From the NCBI GenBank assembly GCA_030652635.1, contig JAUSPW010000490.1:1-18755 (forward strand): a stretch of DNA of 18,755 bases, in the 5' to 3' direction. A program made the position numbers and the translations under genes. The DNA is from Pseudohongiella sp. GTDB taxonomy: Bacteria > Pseudomonadota > Gammaproteobacteria > Pseudomonadales > Pseudohongiellaceae. Below the pieces are notes generated by a model, which saw only the letters and a list, made by a program, of their open reading frames with translations, was not told the origin of the DNA and did no database searches. The first letter of the stretch is position 1. Each line of letters opens with the position of its first letter. Below, in pieces: positions 6,818 through 14,535 of this stretch.

Positions 6818-8257
6818 TTACAACTGCGCTGCGCGTTCTGACTCTTCAGACAAAAAGAAGCGGAATACATACTGAACATTAGGCACATCCACGGGTTGTC
6901 CCGCGACAATACGGGGGCTGAACAGAAACTGTTTTGCCGCTGCAATCGCGCTGCTATCAAAGACCTCTGCAGGTTGTGATTCAACAATGCTCACTGAGCT
7001 TTCCTCCACACTTCCATCGGCACTGACGGTAAAACGCACTTGTACCCAGCCTTCAATACCGTCGGCCGCTGCCACCGTAGGATATCGAGGCTGTATGGTG
7101 TTGAGCGGCAGCATTTCGGCATCAATCACACGCGAGGCAGGGACAGGTTGCTGCTGGGCATGGAGTACTTGATGGCTACCCAAAGCTCCCAAGGTGCCTG
7201 CAGATACCACAAACAGAATGGCTGCAGTGTTTTTTAGTTCTCGCTTTAAGGCAGATGCTTTCATTTTATTTTCCTCAAGGACGTTGATTATTCTGATTTT
7301 TAAGGTGTTTTGGTCGAGCATGGTTTGCATCAATGGATTGTTGGTGCGGGTGTGGCAGTCGTTGCGGGAGTTACTAGCAGACAACTGCAGAGCTCGAGCC
7401 TGGATACAACTGTTGGCCACGCGGAGCAGACTCTCAGCATAGTCGGTATCAAGGCGACCGCTGTGCAGTACGGCAGTGTCACAACTATTCTCAGATTCAA
7501 CACGCAGCCGTTGGAGCGCCAGCCACACCAGCGGGTTGATCCAGAACACACAGGCAAGCGCGTAGGCTGAGACCATGGTCAACCAGTCCAGCCGCTTGAT
7601 ATGACATAACTCATGCAGGAGCACATCAGTCACAACCGATTCACTCCAATCGCGCGCTTGCACGGGCAACAGAATCTGTGGCCTTAGCAATCCAAAGGAC
7701 ACCGGAGATTCAATATGCGTGCTGATGCTCAAGGTCACAGAGCGCGAGATACCAAGTTTGGATGTCAAAGCCTGCAGTTGCTGCAAACACACGGTGTCTG
7801 TTACCAGAACCGAGTTGACACGTAGCTGGTGCAGACTGCGCAGGGCGAACATCAGTGGGAAAAACAAACAAACAACCGGAACCAGATAAACCAGCAACAA
7901 TACGGCACTGGCATATTGTATAGAGCCACCTTGCGATGACGCATACACCGGCAACTCAAAAAGCACCGTCTGGTAAACATCTTGTGTATCGCCCTGCCAG
8001 AACAATTGTGAAAGCAGCGCCACTAAGAAGGGACCCAAAGGTAATAACGCCAGGCACACAAAGGCAAACAACCAAAGTACATGCCGGGTGGTGCTGGCAA
8101 TTCTGGCTGAAACCATCGTATCAATCATTACAAACATGGCCAGCAAAGCCATTGACTTTAAGCCCAGATCCACCAGGTACTGTAACACTGGCGAGTGGTG
8201 CAGCAGCGCTGCCAGCCAAGCGCCTGCACTCGAAAACATCGACAAGAATTCCATCAT
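6818..8257 (-). CDS. BlaR1-like M56 metallopeptidase fused to a TonB C-terminal domain
   Basis: This 479-residue inner-membrane protein has N-terminal hydrophobic segments around residues 33-48, 60-86 and 115-140. The zinc peptidase motif HELCH is at 215-219, with a further likely zinc-ligand Glu in RVESENSCD (about 255). A transmembrane helix spans about 343-360. A short periplasmic linker and a TonB C-terminal domain (about 385-470, with IQPRYPTVAAADGIEGWVQV) follow. BlaR1/MecR1 proteins carry a penicillin-binding sensor at this end, and here it is absent. By family analogy the peptidase inactivates the BlaI-type repressor encoded 9 bp upstream, but the inducing signal must be something other than a beta-lactam bound by the classical sensor. 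ATG 8257 follows GGGGGTG; an adjacent ATG at 8254 is equivalent. The two genes form an operon. Confidence 0.9.
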   Translation of the reverse strand: MMEFLSMFSSAGAWLAALLHHSPVLQYLVDLGLKSMALLAMFVMIDTMVSARIASTTRHVLWLFAFVCLALLPLGPFLVALLSQLFWQGDTQDVYQTVLFELPVYASSQGGSIQYASAVLLLVYLVPVVCLFFPLMFALRSLHQLRVNSVLVTDTVCLQQLQALTSKLGISRSVTLSISTHIESPVSFGLLRPQILLPVQARDWSESVVTDVLLHELCHIKRLDWLTMVSAYALACVFWINPLVWLALQRLRVESENSCDTAVLHSGRLDTDYAESLLRVANSCIQARALQLSASNSRNDCHTRTNNPLMQTMLDQNTLKIRIINVLEENKMKASALKRELKNTAAILFVVSAGTLGALGSHQVLHAQQQPVPASRVIDAEMLPLNTIQPRYPTVAAADGIEGWVQVRFTVSADGSVEESSVSIVESQPAEVFDSSAIAAAKQFLFSPRIVAGQPVDVPNVQYVFRFFLSEESERAAQL

Positions 8258-8266
8258 GCACCCCCG

Positions 8267-8656
8267 CTATTTTTTGGGTTTAATGTTTTTCCGGGCCTGG
8301 ATCATTTTCTCGAGCTCATCCAGCTCATCAGTAGACAAATCATGGATAGACATGTCCAACAAGGAGTTCACCGCAAGGTAAGGGGAATCCTCAAAAAATG
8401 TCTTCACCACATTGCCCAGTGCAGACCTGGAGGCCTGATCGTGATTGACCAAGGGGAAATACACATATTTCAGACCAAGCTCTGTGTGATCAACATGGCC
8501 TTTCTCGACCAGTTTGCCTATTAATGTACGTACCGATGAGTAACTGGGCGCATCGTCCATATGCTCCATGACCTCTTTGGCGCTGGCCCGCCCCAATCTG
8601 TACAGAATATCCATGATTTGCCGTTCACGCCGGCTGAGCTGATCTGCATTGGTCAT
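8267..8656 (-). CDS. BlaI/MecI/CopY-family transcriptional repressor
   Basis: This 129-residue protein has a winged-helix DNA-binding domain: LSRRERQIMDILYRLGRASAKEVMEHM, then the recognition helix region APSYSSVRTLIGKLVEKGHV, then the wing with KYVYFPLV. A C-terminal dimerisation part (SRSALGNVVKTFFEDSPYLAVNSLL) follows, with a lysine-rich end. The length matches the family. It is cotranscribed with the M56 protease that presumably relieves repression. Three related palindromes 60-140 bp upstream are probable operators, implying autoregulation. No beta-lactamase gene is present in the window, so a role in beta-lactam resistance should not be assumed. Confidence 0.92.
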   Translation of the reverse strand: MTNADQLSRRERQIMDILYRLGRASAKEVMEHMDDAPSYSSVRTLIGKLVEKGHVDHTELGLKYVYFPLVNHDQASRSALGNVVKTFFEDSPYLAVNSLLDMSIHDLSTDELDELEKMIQARKNIKPKK

Positions 8657-8717
8657 CGTGTTTGCCTCTACTCCAGGTGTGCAAATTCAAGTCTTGCTAA
8701 ATAGTTATACACCGCAG

Positions 8718-8735
8718 GTGCTAATTACTTAGCAC
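8718..8735. promoter_or_regulatory. Probable BlaI-family operator 1
   Basis: GTGCTAATTACTTAGCAC is a perfect inverted repeat with 7-bp arms and a 4-bp centre, starting 62 bp upstream of the repressor start. It fits KTGYTA-N5-TTARCAY, the pattern shared with two neighbouring sites. A TATAAC box (8704-8709 on the minus strand) lies just downstream of it, where bound repressor could block transcription. Confidence 0.6.
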
Positions 8736-8736
8736 A

Positions 8737-8754
8737 TTGTTAATAAATTAACAT
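8737..8754. promoter_or_regulatory. Probable BlaI-family operator 2
   Basis: TTGTTAATAAATTAACAT contains a perfect 6-bp inverted repeat (TGTTAA and TTAACA, 4-bp centre) and fits the same pattern as operator 1. Its centre is 19 bp from that of operator 1, about two helical turns, which would put both dimers on the same DNA face. Confidence 0.45.
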
Positions 8755-8779
8755 CGCAAAAATAAAATGCAAGCTCTTT

Positions 8780-8797
8780 GTGCTATTTTTTTAACAC
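8780..8797. promoter_or_regulatory. Probable BlaI-family operator 3
   Basis: GTGCTATTTTTTTAACAC matches operator 1 at 14 of 18 positions. It sits inside a longer inverted repeat (CTTTGTG at 8776-8782 and CACAAAG at 8795-8801). It is 43 bp, about four helical turns, from operator 2. It is also the operator closest to the divergent TonB-receptor gene. Confidence 0.5.
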
Positions 8798-9169
8798 AAA
8801 GCTATTCCGGCTTGCCAATTGAGTGCGTGGACGCATTTTTCTGCCCCAATACCATGCCAGTCATCTCAGACCGCTCGCGCACCAAAACAGGCCAACGGTC
8901 TAAACTGGCACCAGCACCGTGCGACACCTGTCATGTGTCACTTTTTGTGGCTCTGTTATGGAACACAGCATAGAGATGCATGCACAACTTTGTATCAAAA
9001 ATCTAATTTTAAAGATCAAACAGATATCGCTCAGCATTCTGGCTCGGTATTTGCTCATGTCAGATAAAGTGCAAAATATCTGCATGGTAGAACGCAACAT
9101 ATTTTTTAATATTTTCCTATTTATAACTGTTTGTTTACTTTTAAATCCGCCACCGCCCGGAGTGACCAC
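8798..9169. other. Gene-free stretch upstream of the TonB-dependent receptor
   Basis: These 372 bp contain no convincing gene. The second half (about 8960-9155) is distinctly AT-rich, as expected for a promoter and leader. TATAAC at 9122-9127 is a possible -10 box, without a good -35 partner. A weak repeat, GACAC-N7-GTGTC (8923-8939), is followed by a short T run. The receptor's ribosome-binding site, GGAG at 9159-9162, closes the stretch. Confidence 0.4.
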
Positions 9170-11926
9170 ATGAGAAAAACAAAGACACTACACCGTACTG
9201 ATTTATTGCTTGCTTCTTGTCTGATTTCCGCGGGATTCTCACCGGGGCTTTTGGCTCAGGCGGTCTCTGAGCAGAGCGCTGAATTGAGTGAAATCCTGGT
9301 TACCGGTACACGTCGTACCGGCATGGCAGTGTCTGACAGTCCGGCACCGGTGCAAATGGTGAGTGCTGAAATGCTGGCAGAAACCGGGGCACCGGACCTT
9401 ATGAATGCGATTGCCACACAGGTTCCGTCTTACAATGCCAATCAGACTGGCACAGACATGGCCAGCCAGACACTGACTGCCAGTATGCGTGCATTGTCTC
9501 CAAACCATGCACTTGTATTGGTAAACGGAAAACGGCGGCACATCACCTCTAACGTCGGCGCCAGCAGCGGCGCAGCTGCAACGGACCTATCGTTTATACC
9601 GTCATCCGCTATCAACAGGCTTGAAGTACTGAGTGATGGCGCCGCCGCACTGTATGGCTCAGATGCGATCGCTGGTGTGATCAATATTATTCTCAAGGAC
9701 GACTATGAAGGCGGCAGCATCAACACAAACGTGTCTGAGTATGCCGACGGTGGCGGCTTCACAACCAACCTGCAAGGCAACTTCGGCGTTGGCAACGATC
9801 AGGCATATATCAATCTCAGCCTTGAGTCAGAGCAACGCGACACGGTTACCCGCTCGGTGGTATTTGGCCCTGCGGTTTGTGTTGCGAATCCAGAAGAATG
9901 TCTGTATCGACTCAACAACGGCACGCCCAGCGGATGGACAGTCAGCAGCGCCTACCGGACCTATTTGCAGCGCGATAGCAACATGCGTTTCCACCCTGCT
10001 TATCCTGCACTCAACAATGTGGGCGACCCGCCCGAAATCAATCGCCTTGCAGGTTTTCTGAATGCTGGCATCACACTGAGCCCAACACTGAAGCTCTATA
10101 GCTTTGGCAGCGTCGGCAAAAAAGAAGCGGCATCGCTGGAAACCTATCGCAGACCATCTCAAGACGGTGGCTACGATGCTAACGGTGACGGTGATCGCAA
10201 TGACAGAACGGCAAATGGCACGCTTGAATCAATGATCAATAAATACCCTTACGGATTCAGCCCCATGGAAGAGTCAGAGGAAACTGACTACTCGCTGACC
10301 GTAGGACTCTCTGGTGAGAATCAAGGTTGGATGTGGGATTTGGCGACTGTTTATGGCAGCAACGAAATGGACGTTTACACCACCAAGTCCATGAACTTTA
10401 CCATCTGGAATGAAACCGGCGCATCCCCGGAAGACTTTTATGATGGCACCTATTTCGCCAACCAGTGGACGACTAGTTTTGAGGCGAGCAAAGAATTTGA
10501 TATCGGACTTGCTGCACCGATGACTTTCGCAACCGGGGTAGAATATCGACAGGACGAATATGGTATCAAACCAGGGGAACTGGCCTCCTATTACGGAGCC
10601 GGCGCCTCTTCATTCCCCGGCTATAACCCGGAAGTGAATACTGGCTCATACGACCGTGATAACTATGCAGGGTTTCTGAACTTCATTCTGCTGCCTGCAG
10701 ACCAGTGGCTGGTAGACTTTGCAGTACGCTACGAAAACTACAGCGACTTCGGCAATGAAACCGTCGGCAAAATAACCAGCCGATACGATTTCACCGAAAG
10801 CTTTGCAGTGCGCGCCACAGCCAGCACAGGCTTCCGAGCGCCAACACTGGGCGAGGGTTTCTACTCGGCGGTGAACGTTGGCCCGACCAGTGCCAGCCCA
10901 CAATTGCAGCCTAACAGTGCCGCAGCTGCAGCCTTAGGATTCGGTGATGGACTGCAGCCGGAAACTTCTGTCAATTTCAGCGCCGGCATGGTATTCCGAC
11001 CATTGAGCGGTTTTGTCACCACCATCGATGCCTATCAGATCACAATCGAAGACCGTATCCAGCGCGGCAGCTTCAACTTCTCTACCAGTCAGGGTACCAA
11101 CACGGTCACAGGGCGGGCAACGGGTTCGTTCAACAGCAACCTGCCAGACCCGGCAGATACCGATGGCAATGGCACACCGGACAGCACCTACAATGAAGCA
11201 CTCGGGCGCGCGTTGGTTGGGTTTGGTTATATTGGTGTATGGAATGACCCCGCTGCGCCGGGCGGCTCTTTGGATGCCACTGCGCGCGCCAACCTATCCG
11301 TCGCCATTTTTAATAACGCGCTGGAAACTCGCACCAGTGGTATCGACTGGGTAACTACCTACAGCACAGGATTCAACTGGGGCAGCATCGACTGGACGCT
11401 GGCTGCCAACTACAACAAAACTGAGGTACTCAGCGCTAAAGCAGCTCCTGCCAGTCTGGGAGGCGCCACTATGTACAGCCCGGTGTCACTCGCGAACCAG
11501 GAGACCAACAGTCCGGAGTATCGCGTCAATTTGGGTGCACGATTCAGAATGGGTGACTTCAGCCTGAACGTTCGCCAAGCGGTCTACGGCCCACAGTACA
11601 CGCTATCCAGCGTATCTGGCCTGCCAGCCTCTGTGCAGAGCACACTTGATCTGGTGCAAGTCCCTGGTGCCAGCGCCACGTATTACAAAAATGAAATAGG
11701 CACGCTGATGCAGACCAACGTTGAACTCACCTACACACCAACAGACAGCCTGCGCCTGAGTCTGGGTGTGGACAACCTGTTTAATGAATATCCGGACAAA
11801 GTGCCGCAAGCGATCTGGGACTACAACGAAGAGCGTTATGCCAACACGAACCGCCAATATCTCACTGGCAGCCCAGTGGGTTACTTCGGTGCACGCTGGT
11901 TCGCCAAAATGGCCTTTAATTTCTGA
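9170..11926 (+). CDS. TonB-dependent outer-membrane receptor
   Basis: This 918-residue outer-membrane receptor has a signal peptide of about 31 residues ending in LLAQA. It is followed almost at once by a TonB-box-like SEILVTGTR and then the plug domain, with ALVLVNGKRRH, SAINRLEVLSDGAAALYGSDAIAGVINIIL and similar hallmarks. The rest is a 22-strand-type barrel with the late motif ATASTGFRAPTLGEGF and a terminal phenylalanine (MAFNF). Two Asp/Asn/Gly-rich loops (DANGDGDRND and DTDGNGTPD) look capable of binding calcium. There is no N-terminal STN signalling domain. ATG 9170 follows GGAG by 7 bp; a TTG at 9131 would disrupt the signal peptide. Substrate is unknown: no siderophore or vitamin B12 genes are nearby, and the next gene in the operon encodes a Tat-exported aminotransferase. 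Control by the divergent BlaI-type repressor is possible. Confidence 0.93.
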   Translation: MRKTKTLHRTDLLLASCLISAGFSPGLLAQAVSEQSAELSEILVTGTRRTGMAVSDSPAPVQMVSAEMLAETGAPDLMNAIATQVPSYNANQTGTDMASQTLTASMRALSPNHALVLVNGKRRHITSNVGASSGAAATDLSFIPSSAINRLEVLSDGAAALYGSDAIAGVINIILKDDYEGGSINTNVSEYADGGGFTTNLQGNFGVGNDQAYINLSLESEQRDTVTRSVVFGPAVCVANPEECLYRLNNGTPSGWTVSSAYRTYLQRDSNMRFHPAYPALNNVGDPPEINRLAGFLNAGITLSPTLKLYSFGSVGKKEAASLETYRRPSQDGGYDANGDGDRNDRTANGTLESMINKYPYGFSPMEESEETDYSLTVGLSGENQGWMWDLATVYGSNEMDVYTTKSMNFTIWNETGASPEDFYDGTYFANQWTTSFEASKEFDIGLAAPMTFATGVEYRQDEYGIKPGELASYYGAGASSFPGYNPEVNTGSYDRDNYAGFLNFILLPADQWLVDFAVRYENYSDFGNETVGKITSRYDFTESFAVRATASTGFRAPTLGEGFYSAVNVGPTSASPQLQPNSAAAAALGFGDGLQPETSVNFSAGMVFRPLSGFVTTIDAYQITIEDRIQRGSFNFSTSQGTNTVTGRATGSFNSNLPDPADTDGNGTPDSTYNEALGRALVGFGYIGVWNDPAAPGGSLDATARANLSVAIFNNALETRTSGIDWVTTYSTGFNWGSIDWTLAANYNKTEVLSAKAAPASLGGATMYSPVSLANQETNSPEYRVNLGARFRMGDFSLNVRQAVYGPQYTLSSVSGLPASVQSTLDLVQVPGASATYYKNEIGTLMQTNVELTYTPTDSLRLSLGVDNLFNEYPDKVPQAIWDYNEERYANTNRQYLTGSPVGYFGARWFAKMAFNF

Positions 11927-11959
11927 GACAGATCATTCTAAAAACTGAGGAGATCAACC

Positions 11960-13087
11960 ATGAACACACTATTGAGTCGCCGCCGCTTGTTGTTTGGTGG
12001 CACAACGCTGGCCGGCGCTGCCATGCTGGGCGGTTTGTCTACCGGGGCGTTGCGACTGATCAACCCCGCGATGGGTGAGTTGGCGGCGCCTGTCACTCCA
12101 ATTCGTATGTCGTCCAATGAAAACCCTTATGGGCCGTCACAGAAAGCAGTGGAAGCGATGCAAGCGGCGTTCAGTCAAAGCAACTTGTATGGCGGCATCA
12201 ACGGCCAGATTTTTGAACTTCTGTCGAAAATTGAAGGCGTCCCTGCAAACCACATTACGATTGGCGCGGGTTCCGGGGAGTTGCTGCACGCAGGTGGTGT
12301 GTTAGCCAGCCTGGAACCAGGATCGATTGTGTCGCCTTACCCGACTTTTAATTCGCTGGCTCGCGCCGCAGAAGTGTTGGGTGCTGAAATCATCAATGTG
12401 CCCGTTGGCGAGGATATGCATATCGACCTGAACGCTATGTATGCTGCCATCAGACCAGACACCCGGTTGGTGTACTTGTGCAACCCTAACAACCCGCTGC
12501 CCACCATCATCGAAAAGCAGGCACTGGAAGACTTTGTGCGCGCTGTTGCCAAAGATCGTCTGGTATTTATCGATGAGGCCTACTACGAGTATGTCGACAA
12601 TCCCGAGTTTAGCAGCATGATGCATCTGGTTGCTGAAGGGCTGAATAACATCATCATCGCGCGGACGGCGTCAAAAATTCACGGTTTCGCCGGCCTGCGG
12701 GTAGGATTTGGCTACGCACATCCAGACCTGATCGCAAAAATCAATCAAGTGAAAACTGGCAGCATCAGCATACTGAGTCAACACGCGGCTTATACGGCCT
12801 ATCAGGACATGGAATTTCAGGACTTCTCCCGCGCGAGAAACAAGGAAGGCCTGGCACTGGTAGAAGGCATGTGTGATGAGTTAGGTCTGCGTTATGTCAA
12901 ATCCAATGCCAATTTTGCGTTTTTCGAAACTGGCATGGACAGCGACGTGTTCCGCGCATCTATGCGCGAACACAACATTATGGTGGGTCGCACGTTCCAG
13001 CCCTTCCCGACCTGGGCTCGCGTGAGCATGGCCAAGCCAGAGGAAATGGCTTACTTCGTGCAGACATATAAAAAGCTCTATGCGTGA
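11960..13087 (+). CDS. Tat-exported HisC-like PLP-dependent aminotransferase
   Basis: This 375-residue fold-type I aminotransferase resembles histidinol-phosphate aminotransferase. It begins with a twin-arginine signal, SRRRLLFGG (residues 6-14), and a hydrophobic stretch, so it should be exported folded with its cofactor. Catalytic motifs are present: SNENPYGPS (52-60), CNPNNP (174-179), DEAYYEY (205-211), the PLP lysine in TASKIHGFAGLRVGF (Lys239) and a late Arg in WARVSMAKPEE (Arg354). The loop after CNPNNP reads LPT where the family usually has TGT. A cytoplasmic histidine-biosynthesis role is unlikely because of the signal and the absence of other his genes. It follows the TonB receptor by 33 bp with a strong GAGGAG site, so it is one operon with the receptor. 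Its last 10 bp overlap the convergent symporter gene. The substrate is unknown. Confidence 0.9.
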   Translation: MNTLLSRRRLLFGGTTLAGAAMLGGLSTGALRLINPAMGELAAPVTPIRMSSNENPYGPSQKAVEAMQAAFSQSNLYGGINGQIFELLSKIEGVPANHITIGAGSGELLHAGGVLASLEPGSIVSPYPTFNSLARAAEVLGAEIINVPVGEDMHIDLNAMYAAIRPDTRLVYLCNPNNPLPTIIEKQALEDFVRAVAKDRLVFIDEAYYEYVDNPEFSSMMHLVAEGLNNIIIARTASKIHGFAGLRVGFGYAHPDLIAKINQVKTGSISILSQHAAYTAYQDMEFQDFSRARNKEGLALVEGMCDELGLRYVKSNANFAFFETGMDSDVFRASMREHNIMVGRTFQPFPTWARVSMAKPEEMAYFVQTYKKLYA

Positions 13088-14439
13088 CGCTTAAAGTACT
13101 CACGGGCAGCGGCTGTCACCTTGCCAGATAACAACAAGGTGGCAGTCATTGTCGGGATGGCCATTAGCGCAAACCCTGAATCGATGATGGCAAACACGGC
13201 TTCCAGTGGAATGATGGCGCCAACCACCACCAAGCCCGTGTAATAGTATTTGTAACTATCCTGCCGCTCCGCGCCGATCAAAAAACCCAGGCTTTTGGCA
13301 CCGTAGTACCAGAACGTAAACATGGTGCTGGAGGCAAAAATCAGCACCACAAAGGCAATCAGCCAGCCACCCATATTGCCCGGAAACACTTGCGAAAAAG
13401 CCATCGCTGTCATGCTGACACCGTCGAGGCCATCGGTTTGCCAAACGCCTGTCACCAGAATCACCAACGCCGTACAGGTACACACAACCAGGGTATCAAT
13501 CACTGGCCCCATCATGGCCACCAAGCCTTCGCGCACGGGTTCCGTGGTTTTAGCAGCACCATGCGCCATGACTTCCGAACCGATGCCCGCCTCATTGGAA
13601 AACGCACCACGCATCACGCCAATGGTCATCACACCGGCCAAGCCACCTGCAACCGCTTGACCGCTGAATGCGTCACTCACGATAAACATCAAATGAGACG
13701 GCAACACTGGCAGGTGCTGGACCAACACAAAAAATGTCATCACCAGATATAGGCCCACCATAAAAGGCACCAGACGCGCGGTGACGTAACCCAGACGTTT
13801 GACACCACCAAAAATGACGGAGGCCACCAGTGCAGCCGCAAACAAACCAAACAGGAAGTTAAAGACAAATGGCTCGTCCGGATTGGCGAGACCGGCCGGC
13901 ACAAACACCACATCGCGCATGACTTGAGTCAACTGATTGACCTGCACAACCGGCAAGGTACCGATGAGTGCCGCCGCCGCAAACATGGTGGCTAACCAGT
14001 GCCAGCGCGGGCCAAGTCCCTCGCGAATGATGTACATCGGGCCGCCCTGAATGTCGCCGCGACTGTCTTTGCCGCGATACATCACTGACAGCGTGCAGGT
14101 GAAAAACTTGGTTGCGACACCAACCACCGCTGTCACCCACATCCAGAAGACGGCGCCGGGACCACCCATACCAATCGCCAGGGCAACACCGGCAATATTT
14201 CCCATGCCCAAGGTGCCCGACAGCGCGGAGGTTAGCGCTTGCAGATGACTGAGATCACCGGGATCGTCTTTTTTGTCGTAACGACCGGCGAGGATGGCAA
14301 TGGCATGCCCGAAATAACGATACGGTTGAAAGCGGCTGATGATGGCAAAGTAGAGACCGCCGCCCACTAACAAAAAGATCAGCGGCAGTCCCCATAAAAA
14401 ACTTGCCAGCGCCTGTAACCATTGTGTTATCAAGTCCAT
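13078..14439 (-). CDS. Sodium:alanine/glycine symporter, AGCS family
   Basis: This 453-residue polytopic inner-membrane protein imports small neutral amino acids (alanine or glycine in characterised members) with sodium. Family motifs are clear: SGTLGMGNIAGVALAIGMGGPGAVFWMW in sections from about residue 74, followed by VTAVVGVATKF. GAFSNEAGIGSE and GPVIDTLVVCTCTALVI appear in the C-terminal half. Length and multiple hydrophobic helices fit the family. ATG 14439 has a weak GGAT site 7 bp upstream. It is convergent with the aminotransferase (10-bp overlap), and a 7-bp inverted repeat lies 50 bp upstream. An amino acid importer next to an exported aminotransferase suggests that it could recover the periplasmic reaction product (inference). 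Confidence 0.93.
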   Translation of the reverse strand: MDLITQWLQALASFLWGLPLIFLLVGGGLYFAIISRFQPYRYFGHAIAILAGRYDKKDDPGDLSHLQALTSALSGTLGMGNIAGVALAIGMGGPGAVFWMWVTAVVGVATKFFTCTLSVMYRGKDSRGDIQGGPMYIIREGLGPRWHWLATMFAAAALIGTLPVVQVNQLTQVMRDVVFVPAGLANPDEPFVFNFLFGLFAAALVASVIFGGVKRLGYVTARLVPFMVGLYLVMTFFVLVQHLPVLPSHLMFIVSDAFSGQAVAGGLAGVMTIGVMRGAFSNEAGIGSEVMAHGAAKTTEPVREGLVAMMGPVIDTLVVCTCTALVILVTGVWQTDGLDGVSMTAMAFSQVFPGNMGGWLIAFVVLIFASSTMFTFWYYGAKSLGFLIGAERQDSYKYYYTGLVVVGAIIPLEAVFAIIDSGFALMAIPTMTATLLLSGKVTAAAREYFKRHA

Positions 14440-14488
14440 GCGTAATCCGTCAGAATGCGCATGTTCGCTGCGCGGGTTAATTGGATAC

Positions 14489-14509
14489 CTCTCTTACAAA
14501 TCAAGAGAG
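14489..14509. repeat. Inverted repeat upstream of the symporter gene
   Basis: CTCTCTT-N7-AAGAGAG has perfect 7-bp arms. It lies 50 bp upstream of the symporter start and 27 bp past the stop of the upstream gene. It has no T run in the direction of transcription, so an operator is more likely than a terminator. The protein that might bind it is unknown. Confidence 0.4.
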
Positions 14510-14535
14510 TACCAGATTAAACCGGGATCAGAAAA

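Noticed and set aside
6818..8656. A beta-lactamase resistance operon
   Set aside because: The repressor and protease are of that family, but there is no beta-lactamase gene and the protease lacks the penicillin-binding sensor.
8923..8945. GACAC-N7-GTGTC followed by a T run as an attenuator ahead of the TonB receptor
   Set aside because: A 5-bp stem is too weak, and no alternative pairing or leader peptide was found.
9131..9169. TTG start at 9131 for the TonB receptor
   Set aside because: The extension would precede a complete signal peptide, and ATG 9170 has GGAG at the right distance.
11960..13087. hisC of histidine biosynthesis
   Set aside because: The Tat signal, the TonB-receptor operon and the lack of neighbouring his genes argue against it.
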